A DNA stretch of 64,000 bases from an uncultured Mucilaginibacter sp. GTDB lineage: Bacteria > Bacteroidota > Bacteroidia > Sphingobacteriales > Sphingobacteriaceae. Where the stretch lies: the NCBI RefSeq assembly GCF_946479965.1, contig NZ_CAMLHX010000004.1, positions 1 to 64,000 of the forward strand, given 5' to 3'. The notes under the pieces are model-generated. The model saw only the letters and a list, made by a program, of their open reading frames with translations, was not told the origin of the DNA and searched no databases. Positions 55,469 through 64,000 of this stretch are shown one piece after another (positions within the stretch are counted from its first letter, which is position 1; each line of letters starts with the position of its first letter). A program made the position numbers and the translations under genes.

Positions 55469-57838
55469 ATGATAAAAAATTACGTTAAAATAGCTTGGCG
55501 CAATTTGCTTAGAAATAAGCTGTATAGCGCCATTAACATCGGCGGGCTGGCTATTGGCATGGCCGTAAGTTTTTTACTGCTGTTGTATGTGTACAGCGAG
55601 TTTACCTACAATGGCACGCATGCTAATGGCGAGACTATCTATAAAGTGATGCACAATCAGCCTCGCGAAGATGGTATTGGTACCGGAGCTGAAACACCGG
55701 CACCCCTGGCCGAAGCACTGCAAAAAGACTATCCGGAAATTGAGAAGGTTGCCCGTACCGGCAATGGGTATGATATTTTAACAGGTTATGGCGATGTCAA
55801 TGTAAAACTAAATTTTATGGCTGCTGATCCCGCCGCCCTGGATATCTTCACTTTTGATTTTGTTAAAGGAGACAGACGTAAAGCGCTTTCAGACCCATCT
55901 TCAGTAATACTTACACAGGCGGGAGCGAAAGCTTTGTTCGGCAATGCCGATCCTATTGGCAAAGTTGTCCGCTTTAATAATCTTAAATCAGGCCTCAAGG
56001 TAAGTGCAGTAATAAAGGACCATCCCGTAAATTCAAATTTCGCGTTTAAAGTGCTTATTCCCTGGGATGCTTACACTACCTTACAACCTTGGGTAAAAAC
56101 TTCAAGCTGGGGCAATTACACATTTTCAACTTTTGCCTTGTTAAAACCTGGTGTTTCTGCGGACGCATTTAATAAAAAATTGAAAGGAATAGTTAAGCGC
56201 TATGATACGCATAATAAAGAACACGAAATGTTTCTTTACTCCTGGCAACGCCTGCATTTGTATGGCCGGTTTGAAAATGGCGTAAGCGTTGGTGGAAAAA
56301 TTGAGGAGGTGAGACTGTTCCTTTATCTGGCTATCGGGATTTTATTAGGGGCCTGTATCAACTTCATGAATCTTTCGACCGCCCGCTCTGAGCGCCGCGC
56401 CCGCGAGGTAGGTGTGCGCAAAGCAATTGGTGCCCGCAGGCTGGCTTTAATAAAACAGTTTTTAAGCGAATCAGTGCTGATGGCCCTTGTCGCGTTTTTA
56501 CTGGCCATTGTAATTATGTTACTATTGCTGCCTGTGTTTACCAATATTATAGGCACATTGCTTGCTCTGCCTTATAAAAATGTATGGGCCTGGGCTTGCG
56601 CCTTAGGTGTTACCCTATTTACCGGACTGGTAGCAGGCAGTTACCCTGCGCTGTACCTTTCGTCGTTTAAGCCTGTAAAAGTGCTAAAAGGGCAATTGAT
56701 AGAAACGCGGGCAACCGTTAAGCCCCGTCAGGTGTTGGTCGTAACGCAATTCACCTTCGCCATCTGCCTCATTTTATCAAGCTTGTTTATTTATAAGCAA
56801 ATAAATTATATAAAAGACAGGCCCCTTGGCTATGATAACAAAGGAGTGCTCGAGATGGATATCGAGGGCAACATGTATGCCCTGTTCGATGACTTTCGCA
56901 GGGATGCAATTAATACAGGGGCAATTGTTGATGGTGCTTTAACATCGGGCGGTATTACCAACAGTACAGGTAACACATGGGGTGTAACCTGGCCGGGCCA
57001 ACACCCGGGCGAAGAGAAGATACCCATAGACCAGATAGCGGTAACTTATAATTTTACAAACACCTACGGGCTTAAGGTAGTAAAAGGCCGGGACTTTGAT
57101 AAAAGCAGACCTGTTGATTCGGTGGGATTAATGCTGAATGAAGCCGCGGTTAAAATGATGCGCCTTAAAGATCCCATAGGCGCGCAGATAAAATGGCAGG
57201 GTGCAAATAGAACGGTAGTTGGGGTAGTAAAAGACTTTGTTTGGGGATCGCCTTACGAACCCGTTAAACCAGCTATAATAGGTTTTATGAAAGAGTGGGC
57301 GGGCACTATCGCGTTAAAACTCAATCCTGACAGGCCTGTTTCAGAAAGCCTTGCAAAATTGAGTGCCATCTATAAAAAATATAATCCGCAATATTCATTT
57401 GAATACAAATTCACCGAAGAGAGTTTCGACAGTAAGTTTAAAACAGAGAAGATGCTCGGCACCATGGCAACCGGTTTTACTGCTTTAGCTGTTATTATAT
57501 CATGCTTAGGGTTGTTCGGGCTGGCATCATTCTCTGCTGAGCAACATCGGAAAGAAATAGGTATCCGCAAGGTGCTTGGGGCAAACACCATTCAATTGTG
57601 GGCGAGATTATCGCAAGAGTTTGTTAAGCTGGTGCTTATTTCATTTGCAATCGGTGCCGTAATAAGCTGGTATAACGTGGATAAATGGCTCAGTAAATAC
57701 ACATACCATACTTCGTTAAATATTTGGGTGTTTGCGGTAACTATGATCATAAGCGTTGCATTGTGCCTGCTAACTGTTAGCTGGCAGGCAATCAGGGCTG
57801 CGTGGGCCAATCCGGTTAAAAGTTTAAGGAGCGAATAA
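55469..57838 (+). CDS. Array permease 9 (FtsX/MacB type), first gene after the internal promoter
   Basis: The ATG at 55469 yields MIKNYVKIAWRNLLRNKLYSAIN, matching the paralogs; an upstream TTG at 55442 would add nine residues and overlap the promoter. 789 residues; coupling segments RAREVGVRKAIGA (near 311) and HRKEIGIRKVLGA (near 695); tail NPVKSLRSE. INIGGLAIGMAVSFLLLLYV links it to the permease 2/7 subgroup. It overlaps the start of the lectin-fold gene (stop and ATG share a base). Confidence 0.92.
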   Translation: MIKNYVKIAWRNLLRNKLYSAINIGGLAIGMAVSFLLLLYVYSEFTYNGTHANGETIYKVMHNQPREDGIGTGAETPAPLAEALQKDYPEIEKVARTGNGYDILTGYGDVNVKLNFMAADPAALDIFTFDFVKGDRRKALSDPSSVILTQAGAKALFGNADPIGKVVRFNNLKSGLKVSAVIKDHPVNSNFAFKVLIPWDAYTTLQPWVKTSSWGNYTFSTFALLKPGVSADAFNKKLKGIVKRYDTHNKEHEMFLYSWQRLHLYGRFENGVSVGGKIEEVRLFLYLAIGILLGACINFMNLSTARSERRAREVGVRKAIGARRLALIKQFLSESVLMALVAFLLAIVIMLLLLPVFTNIIGTLLALPYKNVWAWACALGVTLFTGLVAGSYPALYLSSFKPVKVLKGQLIETRATVKPRQVLVVTQFTFAICLILSSLFIYKQINYIKDRPLGYDNKGVLEMDIEGNMYALFDDFRRDAINTGAIVDGALTSGGITNSTGNTWGVTWPGQHPGEEKIPIDQIAVTYNFTNTYGLKVVKGRDFDKSRPVDSVGLMLNEAAVKMMRLKDPIGAQIKWQGANRTVVGVVKDFVWGSPYEPVKPAIIGFMKEWAGTIALKLNPDRPVSESLAKLSAIYKKYNPQYSFEYKFTEESFDSKFKTEKMLGTMATGFTALAVIISCLGLFGLASFSAEQHRKEIGIRKVLGANTIQLWARLSQEFVKLVLISFAIGAVISWYNVDKWLSKYTYHTSLNIWVFAVTMIISVALCLLTVSWQAIRAAWANPVKSLRSE

Positions 57839-58512
57839 TGAAAAAAATAAATAAATACATACTCATCACTATTGTGGTGATGCTGATTTCAGGAGTCGGT
57901 TTCTCCCAACAACGCACAGTTAGTCACAATCTATCTGAGTTATTAACCTCGGGTAAACTATCGACCACGAACAGGGAAGCGAGTGTGCTTCCCGGAGGTG
58001 AGCGCACCGGAATTAAATTATCGTCCGCTGCCGGCGAAGGAGCGGTATGGCTCAACGGAGTGATTTTTAAAAATGGAATTATTGAGATGGATGTAAAAGG
58101 CAAGAATGTTGAACAGCAGAGCTTCGTGGGAGTAGCTTTCCATGGTTTGGAAGACACTAAGACTTTTGATGTAGTCTACTTGCGGCCTTTCAATTTCAAG
58201 GCGGATGATCTGGTTAAGAAGAGTCATTCAGTACAGTATGCATCTCATCCCGATTATCCATGGCCGTTGCTGCGCGAAAAGTTCAACGGGAAATATGAAA
58301 ACGCGATTAACCCCGCTCCCGATCCTGACGACTGGTTTCACATCCGTATAGAAGTGAATTACCCGGCAGTAAAAACCTTTGTTAATGGAAGCCCTACACC
58401 AAGCCTGGTGGTTACAAAACTTAATGAGCGCAAAAGCGGAATATTAGGGCTATGGGTGGGCAATAATTCAGATGGTTCTTTTGCGAATCTTAAGATCACT
58501 TACATAGATTAA
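57838..58512 (+). CDS. Secreted concanavalin A-like (lectin/glucanase-fold) protein in the permease array
   Basis: 224 residues with a signal peptide (1-23, ending VGFSQ). The body looks like a beta-jellyroll of the LamG/DUF1080 type: GAVWLNGVIFKNGIIEMDVKGKN, FVGVAFHGLEDTKTFDVVYLRPFNF and DDWFHIRIEVNYPAVKTFVNG are typical strands, ending in a GILGLWVGNNSDGSFANLKI repeat. Its ATG overlaps the stop of permease 9 and it ends 11 bp before permease 10, so it is co-translated with pump genes. It may bind a cell-envelope or exported ligand in the periplasm. I cannot assign catalytic residues. Confidence 0.75.
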   Translation: MKKINKYILITIVVMLISGVGFSQQRTVSHNLSELLTSGKLSTTNREASVLPGGERTGIKLSSAAGEGAVWLNGVIFKNGIIEMDVKGKNVEQQSFVGVAFHGLEDTKTFDVVYLRPFNFKADDLVKKSHSVQYASHPDYPWPLLREKFNGKYENAINPAPDPDDWFHIRIEVNYPAVKTFVNGSPTPSLVVTKLNERKSGILGLWVGNNSDGSFANLKITYID

Positions 58513-58523
58513 ACCGTAAGACC

Positions 58524-60938
58524 GTGATAAAAAACTACCTTAAAATAGCTTTACGTACGCTTTGGCGCGATAGAGCTTTCTCGTTCATTAACATGGCTGG
58601 ATTGGCCGTAGGCCTGGCCAGTGTATTGATGATCATGGCCTATGTGCGTTACGAGCTGTCCTATGATACGGCTTATAGCAATGCCCCGAATGTTTACCGT
58701 GTAAGTATGGTGAGCCCAATTAATGGCACGGAAAGGGAATCTATAGCGGTGCCTTATACGTTAACCAAAACATTAATAAAAGAGTTTCCGGCTATAAATG
58801 CTTATAGCATTGTTAACAAACGCGATCTTCAATATAAATATAAGTCGGGTAATGTATCGCTTTCTGCCGTTTGGGCAACAGTTGATTTTTTTAAACTCTT
58901 TAATTTAAAACTTATATCAGGTGACCCGGCTACTGCATTAAAAGAACCCAACAGCGTTGTCGTAACCGAGAAAATGGCTAAGCAATATTTTAAAGGCGCC
59001 AACCCTGTAGGAAAAACCATAGATGTAGCATATGCCAGAGTGCCTTATAAAATAACAGGTGTAGTTAGTGATTTGCCATCCAATATGCATTTTGATGGTG
59101 AAGTAATAGTGTCACTTGAAGGCGACCGATCATTGAATGATAAGCTTGACCTGCGAGGATTTACGGGCATACCACAATATATTTCGCTCAATAAAAACAG
59201 CGATGCAAAAGCGCTTGAAAGCCAGTTTAAAAGCTTTTATAAAAAATACCATTTTGAGGATGTGACCTTAAGGTTGATGCCGGTCCAAAAGATCCACCTG
59301 TACTCACATGTAACTGGCGAATTTAAGCCCAACAGTGACATCAAGTATATCTACATCTTTTCGTCCATCGCCATACTTATACTCATAATCGCTTGCATCA
59401 ATTATATCAACTTAACCACGGCCCGCTCTATTCAAAGGGCGCGCGAAATAGGTGTACGCAAAGTTTTAGGCGCCGTTAAAAAACAGCTGGTAGCACAGTT
59501 CCTTTCAGAATCATTTCTGTTCTTTAGCACATGCCTGTTGCTTGCTATCGTGTTAGCAACTGCATGTTGGCCGGCGTTTTCGCAGGTTGTTAATCCCGAT
59601 GGTGGGCGTATTCCGTTATTCAGCAACTGGTCGTTTATTTTACTGCCTGCCGTAATATTAATATTCGGACTACTGTCAGGCTTGTACCCCGCGTTTATTC
59701 TATCAAAAATAAAAACAGCCCAGGTAATTAAAGGCGTTACGGCTTTTGGCATCAACGTAAGTTTTCGCAAAGTGCTTGTAGCTGTGCAATTTGTTATATC
59801 AGGCTTTTTAATAATATCTACCATTGTAATTTATCAGCAACTCAACTTCGTTAGTAATAAACGCCTGGGCTTTAACAAAGAACATTTAATAGCAACGCCA
59901 TTCTATATGTTTAAAAGCCATGTTGGGGCTTTTAAAAACGAGTTAAAACAAAGCGCAGGTGTTAAAAATGTTTCTGTGGCGAGTTGGAGAGTGGGGGAGT
60001 ATTTTGGCAGTAATGCCACCGATCGTGATGAAAATGACTCAACCAAATCCATTGTTGTTAATTTTATCAATGCGGACCCCGATTTCATTAAAACCATGGG
60101 GATCGATGTGATCAACGGACGTGATTTTTCGCGAAGTAATGCAACCGATATGCAAAACTTGGACTCGCTTACGAAAGGCATTTCTTATAGCGACCCTAAG
60201 TATAAAAGATTGGAAAACAGCACATCAGTAATAATGAATGAGGAAGCATTTAAAACGCTGAACATAAAATACAAAGAGAACATGGTGGTGAATATGCGCA
60301 TACTTCACGGCACTGTAATTGGCGTTGTTACCGATTTTAATGGCTTAAGTCTGCACGAAAAGGTGCCTGCTGTAGTAATTAAATGCGAACCTCATGCCGA
60401 GTTTGGGCAAATGTATATCCGCATAGGGCCTGAAAATGTCAGTCAAACGCTGGCTTTCATCCAAAAAAAATGGAATGCTTTTTATCCTGAGGAAGCTTTT
60501 AACTTTTCGTTTGTTGATGACAATATTCAGAAATTATATACTGCAGATCAACGTGTAGGGCATCTGTTTGGCACTTTTGCGGTACTGGGCATATTGATAG
60601 CCTGCTTGGGTTTATTTGCACTGATATCACTTACCGTTCAGCAAAAGGTTAAGGAGATCGGCATCCGTAAAGTTCTTGGAGCGGGCGTTGGGAGTATTGT
60701 CGCACTGTTATCCACCGACTTTTTAAAGCTGGTTATACTTTCGATGCTTATCGCATCGCCCGTAGCGTGGTACGCCATGCACAAATGGCTGCAGGATTTT
60801 GCCTACCGGATAGATGTGGAGTGGTGGGTGTTTGCGGTAGCAGCAGCGGGGGCGTTAATTATCGCCTTTGTTACGGTAAGTTTCCAATCGGTTAAAGCGG
60901 CAACGGCCAATCCTGTTAAAAGTTTAAGAAGTGAGTAA
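58524..60938 (+). CDS. Array permease 10 (FtsX/MacB type)
   Basis: 804 residues, starting with GTG. Coupling segments RAREIGVRKVLGA (near 305) and KVKEIGIRKVLGA (near 709); tail NPVKSLRSE. It is a close paralog of permease 1: LWRDRAFSFIN, VLMIMAYVRYELSYDTAYSN, MRILHGTVIGVVTDFNGLSLHEKVPAVV compare directly with the same positions there. The pair thus frames the array, permease 1 next to the first ATPase and permease 10 next to the second. Confidence 0.92.
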   Translation: MIKNYLKIALRTLWRDRAFSFINMAGLAVGLASVLMIMAYVRYELSYDTAYSNAPNVYRVSMVSPINGTERESIAVPYTLTKTLIKEFPAINAYSIVNKRDLQYKYKSGNVSLSAVWATVDFFKLFNLKLISGDPATALKEPNSVVVTEKMAKQYFKGANPVGKTIDVAYARVPYKITGVVSDLPSNMHFDGEVIVSLEGDRSLNDKLDLRGFTGIPQYISLNKNSDAKALESQFKSFYKKYHFEDVTLRLMPVQKIHLYSHVTGEFKPNSDIKYIYIFSSIAILILIIACINYINLTTARSIQRAREIGVRKVLGAVKKQLVAQFLSESFLFFSTCLLLAIVLATACWPAFSQVVNPDGGRIPLFSNWSFILLPAVILIFGLLSGLYPAFILSKIKTAQVIKGVTAFGINVSFRKVLVAVQFVISGFLIISTIVIYQQLNFVSNKRLGFNKEHLIATPFYMFKSHVGAFKNELKQSAGVKNVSVASWRVGEYFGSNATDRDENDSTKSIVVNFINADPDFIKTMGIDVINGRDFSRSNATDMQNLDSLTKGISYSDPKYKRLENSTSVIMNEEAFKTLNIKYKENMVVNMRILHGTVIGVVTDFNGLSLHEKVPAVVIKCEPHAEFGQMYIRIGPENVSQTLAFIQKKWNAFYPEEAFNFSFVDDNIQKLYTADQRVGHLFGTFAVLGILIACLGLFALISLTVQQKVKEIGIRKVLGAGVGSIVALLSTDFLKLVILSMLIASPVAWYAMHKWLQDFAYRIDVEWWVFAVAAAGALIIAFVTVSFQSVKAATANPVKSLRSE

Positions 60939-60981
60939 TCAGTTAATAATCCAATAAATCAACAATTCAATAACTAAACTA

Positions 60982-61659
60982 ATGTTAGCACTAAAAAATA
61001 TATCAAAATACTATAAAAACGGCGGGGCTCAGGTCAGCATATTAAACAATATCACCCTTGATGTTGATGCAGGCGAATTTGTATCTATCATGGGGCCATC
61101 GGGGTCTGGTAAATCAACCCTGCTTAATATAATCGGCATGTTGGATGAACCATCCGATGGTTACCATTATTTTATGGATGAGCCCGTTCATCAGTTGAAA
61201 GAAAAGCAACGTTCGGCTTTGTACAAAAAGAATATTGGCTTTGTATTTCAGGCCTACCATTTAATAGATGAGCTGAATGTATATGAAAACATTGAAACCC
61301 CTTTACTTTATCACGATGTAAAAACGGCCGAGCGTAAGGCCCTGGTTGCCGATATGCTCGACCGTTTTCAGATAGTAGGTAAAAAGGATCTGTTCCCTGC
61401 GCAGCTTTCGGGTGGGCAACAACAGCTGGTGGGCATTGCCCGTGCGCTTATTGTGAAGCCCAAACTGTTATTGGCTGATGAGCCTACAGGTAACCTCAAC
61501 TCAAAACAGGGCGAAGAGATAATGGAGCTTTTCCGTAAGCTGAATAAGGAGGAGGGCATGACCATTATACAGGTTACCCATTCCGAAAAAAATGCTGCTT
61601 ACGGCACCCGTATTATTAACCTGCTTGATGGAACCATCGCGTCGTCACAACAAATTTAA
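60982..61659 (+). CDS. MacB/LolD-type ABC ATP-binding protein (second) with altered signature
   Basis: 225 residues: Walker A GPSGSGKST, Q-loop FVFQAYHL, Walker B LLLADEPTGN, H-loop THSEKN. The signature reads LSGGQQQLVGIARA, with Leu where the first ATPase and most relatives have Arg after LSGGQQQ. The length equals that of the first ATPase. It lies directly after permease 10 and one base before the TolC-like gene. It is likely functional, given intact Walker motifs. Confidence 0.92.
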   Translation: MLALKNISKYYKNGGAQVSILNNITLDVDAGEFVSIMGPSGSGKSTLLNIIGMLDEPSDGYHYFMDEPVHQLKEKQRSALYKKNIGFVFQAYHLIDELNVYENIETPLLYHDVKTAERKALVADMLDRFQIVGKKDLFPAQLSGGQQQLVGIARALIVKPKLLLADEPTGNLNSKQGEEIMELFRKLNKEEGMTIIQVTHSEKNAAYGTRIINLLDGTIASSQQI

Positions 61660-61660
61660 A

Positions 61661-63097
61661 ATGGGCAGGCTTAGTAAATATTTCATCTTGTTTGTGCTGT
61701 TGGCTGCGGGTAAACAGGTTGCTGCCCAGCAAATAACAGACACGGTGCTTACGCTGCAGCAGTGTTTGGATATCGGCATAAAAAACAACCTGGTGATAAA
61801 GCAAACCGAGGCACAAATGGAAGCCACACGCATTTACTGGCAGCAAGCCCGCGAAAACCTGCTGCCCTCGCTTAATGGCGATGCCAGTCAGAGTTTTAGC
61901 CAGGGGCGCAGTTTGAACCCGTTTACCAATGGTTACCTTGATCAGCCAATAACATCCGGCAATTATGGTATAAGCAGTAGTTTGATCCTCTCGCGGGGGC
62001 TAACGCTGCAGAACAGCATCCGGCAAACATCGCTTGCCTACCAGGCCGGCAAAATGGACCTTGAGCAGGCTAAGAATACCCTAACGCTTAACCTGATTAT
62101 CGGCTACCTACAGGTGTTGAGCAGCGAAGATCAATTTGAACAGGCAAAAACTCAATTGGCGGTATCAGAAAAGCAAATGGAACGGGCCGATGTGCTTAAC
62201 AAAGAGGGCGCTGCTCCTCCACAGACGTTTTATGATATTAAGGGACAATTAGCTGCCGATAAGGTGGGTGTAATAAATGCCAGGAACGCCGTAACGGGCA
62301 GTAAGTTGAACCTGCTGCAAATGCTTAATGTGCCCTATAACAACAATATCAGATTTCAGCGCCAGGCTACGGATGCCGTGACGGGAAACTACAATGCAAC
62401 CGCCGAGCAGGTCTACAACACAGCGCTTAATAGTTTTGCCCTGGTTAAAGCCGGTACGCTGAAAAGACAAAGCGCCGAAAAAGGTTTAAAAGTTGCCAAG
62501 GGTGCGCTTTTGCCCACGCTGTCGTTAGCAGGTGGTTTAAGTACTAATTATTCAAGTGCGGCGCAGCGGTCTATTTTTGTTAACGAGACGGTTGCCCCAA
62601 CCGGCGATTTTATAGAAACGCCTGCCGGCCGCCAGGCAGTTTATACCATGAAATCTAATTACATAGGGCAGGATATCAGGTTTGTAGATCAGTTCAGAAA
62701 TAACTACAGTACGGGTATCCGGGTGGGTTTAAGCATACCCATACTCAACGCATTCAGAAACAGGAATAATATAACACTGGCTAAGCTCGCCTTGCAAACT
62801 GCGCGGGATAACGAACAGGCCAACCAGGTGCAGTTAAGAGTTAACATTGACCAGGCCTATGCTAATATGAATGCGGCGTTTGAGCGTTACCAGCTTTTAC
62901 AGACCCAAACGGAGGCTTTTACTGAATCCTTCCGCATTGCGGAGGCCCGTTTTAATGCAGGGGCGTCTACATCTGTTGATTTTTTGATAGTAAAGGGTAA
63001 GCTCGATCAAACGCTCATCAGCCTGATAAATGCCCGGTATGACTACCTTATTCGTACCCGTATTTTGGATTATTATCAGGGTAAGCTGGCCCTGTAA
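61661..63097 (+). CDS. TolC-family outer-membrane efflux channel
   Basis: I choose the ATG at 61661, one base after the ATPase stop, giving 478 residues and a clean signal peptide (ending VAAQ); a longer frame from 61592 overlaps the ATPase. Two OEP repeats are visible (TLQQCLDIGIKNNLVIKQTEAQ and the second half from AEQVYNTALNSFALVKAG), each with long coiled helices, plus TGIRVGLSIPILNAFRNRNN. It supplies the outer-membrane duct for the adaptor at the other end of the array. It is the final gene of the operon. Confidence 0.92.
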   Translation: MGRLSKYFILFVLLAAGKQVAAQQITDTVLTLQQCLDIGIKNNLVIKQTEAQMEATRIYWQQARENLLPSLNGDASQSFSQGRSLNPFTNGYLDQPITSGNYGISSSLILSRGLTLQNSIRQTSLAYQAGKMDLEQAKNTLTLNLIIGYLQVLSSEDQFEQAKTQLAVSEKQMERADVLNKEGAAPPQTFYDIKGQLAADKVGVINARNAVTGSKLNLLQMLNVPYNNNIRFQRQATDAVTGNYNATAEQVYNTALNSFALVKAGTLKRQSAEKGLKVAKGALLPTLSLAGGLSTNYSSAAQRSIFVNETVAPTGDFIETPAGRQAVYTMKSNYIGQDIRFVDQFRNNYSTGIRVGLSIPILNAFRNRNNITLAKLALQTARDNEQANQVQLRVNIDQAYANMNAAFERYQLLQTQTEAFTESFRIAEARFNAGASTSVDFLIVKGKLDQTLISLINARYDYLIRTRILDYYQGKLAL

Positions 63098-63121
63098 TGC
63101 GGTTGGACCGGGGGCGTGGCG

Positions 63122-63363
63122 GTGTTCCAAAAAATATAAAGGGTTGTTGTGATTGAAAATAGTTTGACGGAGTTAGTTTGTTGATAAACAACAGCTTAAC
63201 TTTTTTAGGTGGAACACTTTGGAACGGTTTGAAACTACTTATAAGTCAGTAAAGTTAGCTGTAAAATACCTGTAAATAGTTTATAATCAAGAACTTGTAC
63301 GCAAAAGTAGTTTTTTTGAAATTTTAGAACAGTTTGGAACAGCAAAATTTGAATTTGGAACAC
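63122..63363. repeat. MITE-like repeat with 10-bp terminal inverted repeats (copy B)
   Basis: Starts with GTGTTCCAAA and ends with TTTGGAACAC; homologous to 7562-7804 in inverted orientation. It fills the 297-bp gap between the TolC-like gene and the convergent TonB-type gene. No ORF or transposase is present. Confidence 0.7.
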
Positions 63364-63394
63364 GGGAATCAAGAGCAAAAAGCAATCGAATTAA

Positions 63395-64000
63395 TCAACG
63401 ATCGAACCCGAGCGAAAAATTAATAGGGACTGTATATTGCACTTTTACCGGCCTGCCGTATTGTATCCCGGGGCTCCAAGGCGGCGAACGTTTTAGAACC
63501 CGCATCGCTTCGGCACTAAGCGCATCATTGGGGTTGTTAGCTATAAACATGTCAACCAGGTTGCCTTGTTTGTCTACAGTAAAAGTTATAAAAACCTTGC
63601 CTTGTATATTATTTTGCCTTTCATTGGCAGGATAGCTTATATTCTTCTCCAAAAATTTCGTGAAAGCATTTACTCCACCTTTAAATTCAGGCTGGCTCTC
63701 TCTCCGGGTATATTTAATCGTGTCGCCTTCGCTGGTAATATTAACGCCTTTAACAAACTTTTTGTTGGCGTAAGTTTCTTCCCGCCGGCCATTTTTATCA
63801 TTAAACAGCCAAACGCCGTCTCTTTTACCGCCTTTTAATGTGCCTTCGGCAGCAATAAACTCAAAATCATCATCGTAAGCTTTATAATAGCCATTGCCGT
63901 CGGTTACCAGTTGTTTTCCAAGCGAATCAAAAACGGATATTATACTGTCCTCAGTAAAGAAGTTATTTGAAGACTCTTTTACAATGTAGCGCTTACCATT
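63395..64000 (-). CDS. TonB-type energy transducer, C-terminal part (cut by window edge)
   Basis: The frame is open from the right edge to a stop at 63395, so the start lies outside the window. The visible 201 residues begin with MORN-like strands (GTLKGGKRDGVWLFNDKNGRREETY), as found in Bacteroidota energy transducers that sense or bind substrate, followed by a TonB C-terminal domain (about the last 85 residues): NISYPANERQNNIQGKVFITFTV, AMRVLKRSPPWSPG, and GRPVKVQYTVPINF. It would couple proton-motive force to an outer-membrane receptor. No ExbB/ExbD is adjacent. Confidence 0.88.
   Translation of the reverse strand, partial: NGKRYIVKESSNNFFTEDSIISVFDSLGKQLVTDGNGYYKAYDDDFEFIAAEGTLKGGKRDGVWLFNDKNGRREETYANKKFVKGVNITSEGDTIKYTRRESQPEFKGGVNAFTKFLEKNISYPANERQNNIQGKVFITFTVDKQGNLVDMFIANNPNDALSAEAMRVLKRSPPWSPGIQYGRPVKVQYTVPINFSLGFDR

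Noticed and set aside
7562..63363. 55-kb composite transposon bounded by the two MITE-like repeats
   Set aside because: No transposase or target duplication, and the enclosed genes are ordinary chromosomal genes in both orientations.
1..64000. tRNA, rRNA or known riboswitch
   Set aside because: I checked the gene-free stretches by eye and found no cloverleaf or conserved aptamer core; a covariance-model scan would settle this.

Overview
The window looks like chromosome of a Sphingobacteriales bacterium (Bacteroidota), most likely a Mucilaginibacter- or Pedobacter-like organism. The evidence is the protein repertoire (8-TM MacB/FtsX-type permeases in tandem, DUF4407, DUF983, FucP/UxaA/SDR sugar modules, M61 and M28 peptidases, Bacteroidota-type TonB), the moderate AT-leaning composition, and the general lack of strong Shine-Dalgarno sequences. 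The genus is an inference. The first 93 bases do not belong: they read as an in-frame, high-GC actinobacterial lactate-monooxygenase-like fragment fused to the interior of a Bacteroidota sensor-kinase gene, so the left edge is probably a chimeric contig end.

Bases 94-33,636 are mostly ordinary housekeeping and accessory genes: a broken sensor kinase, the rRNA methyltransferase RlmF, a stand-alone FtsX-type permease, a B3 metallo-beta-lactamase, an orphan RepA-like ATPase, an aldonate dehydratase followed by a GntP transporter, an OmpA lipoprotein, a Rieske protein, an AraC regulator, a Band-7 protein, rhodaneses, an M61/M28 peptidase operon, an orphan ExbD, exonuclease III, a secreted six-hairpin glycosidase, and a FucP/UxaA/SDR sugar-acid operon. 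Many convergent gene pairs are separated by clear hairpin terminators.

The striking part is 30,939-63,097. A two-component system (a kinase with two TM helices and almost no periplasmic loop, plus an NtrC-type sigma-54 activator) is divergent from a 29-kb same-strand array. The array holds one MacA/HlyD-like adaptor, one stand-alone MacB-type ATPase, eight FtsX-type permeases, then after an internal promoter a ninth permease, a secreted lectin-fold protein, a tenth permease, a second ATPase and a TolC-type outer-membrane protein. This has all the parts of a MacAB-TolC-like trans-envelope pump, but with ten permeases for two ATPases.

Three promoters share a direct repeat of an 18-bp box with a 22-bp period (consensus YTGTAYCANAACCGAACA): before the adaptor, before the ninth permease, and before the remote permease at 2,211. 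In the first two the repeat ends exactly 54 bp before the GG of a sigma-54 -24-like box. This is most simply read as the enhancer of the adjacent NtrC-type regulator and defines a small regulon covering all eleven permeases. Two inverted copies of a roughly 243-bp MITE-like repeat, each bounded by perfect 10-bp terminal inverted repeats, lie at 7.6 kb and 63.2 kb. The window ends inside a TonB-type energy transducer gene.
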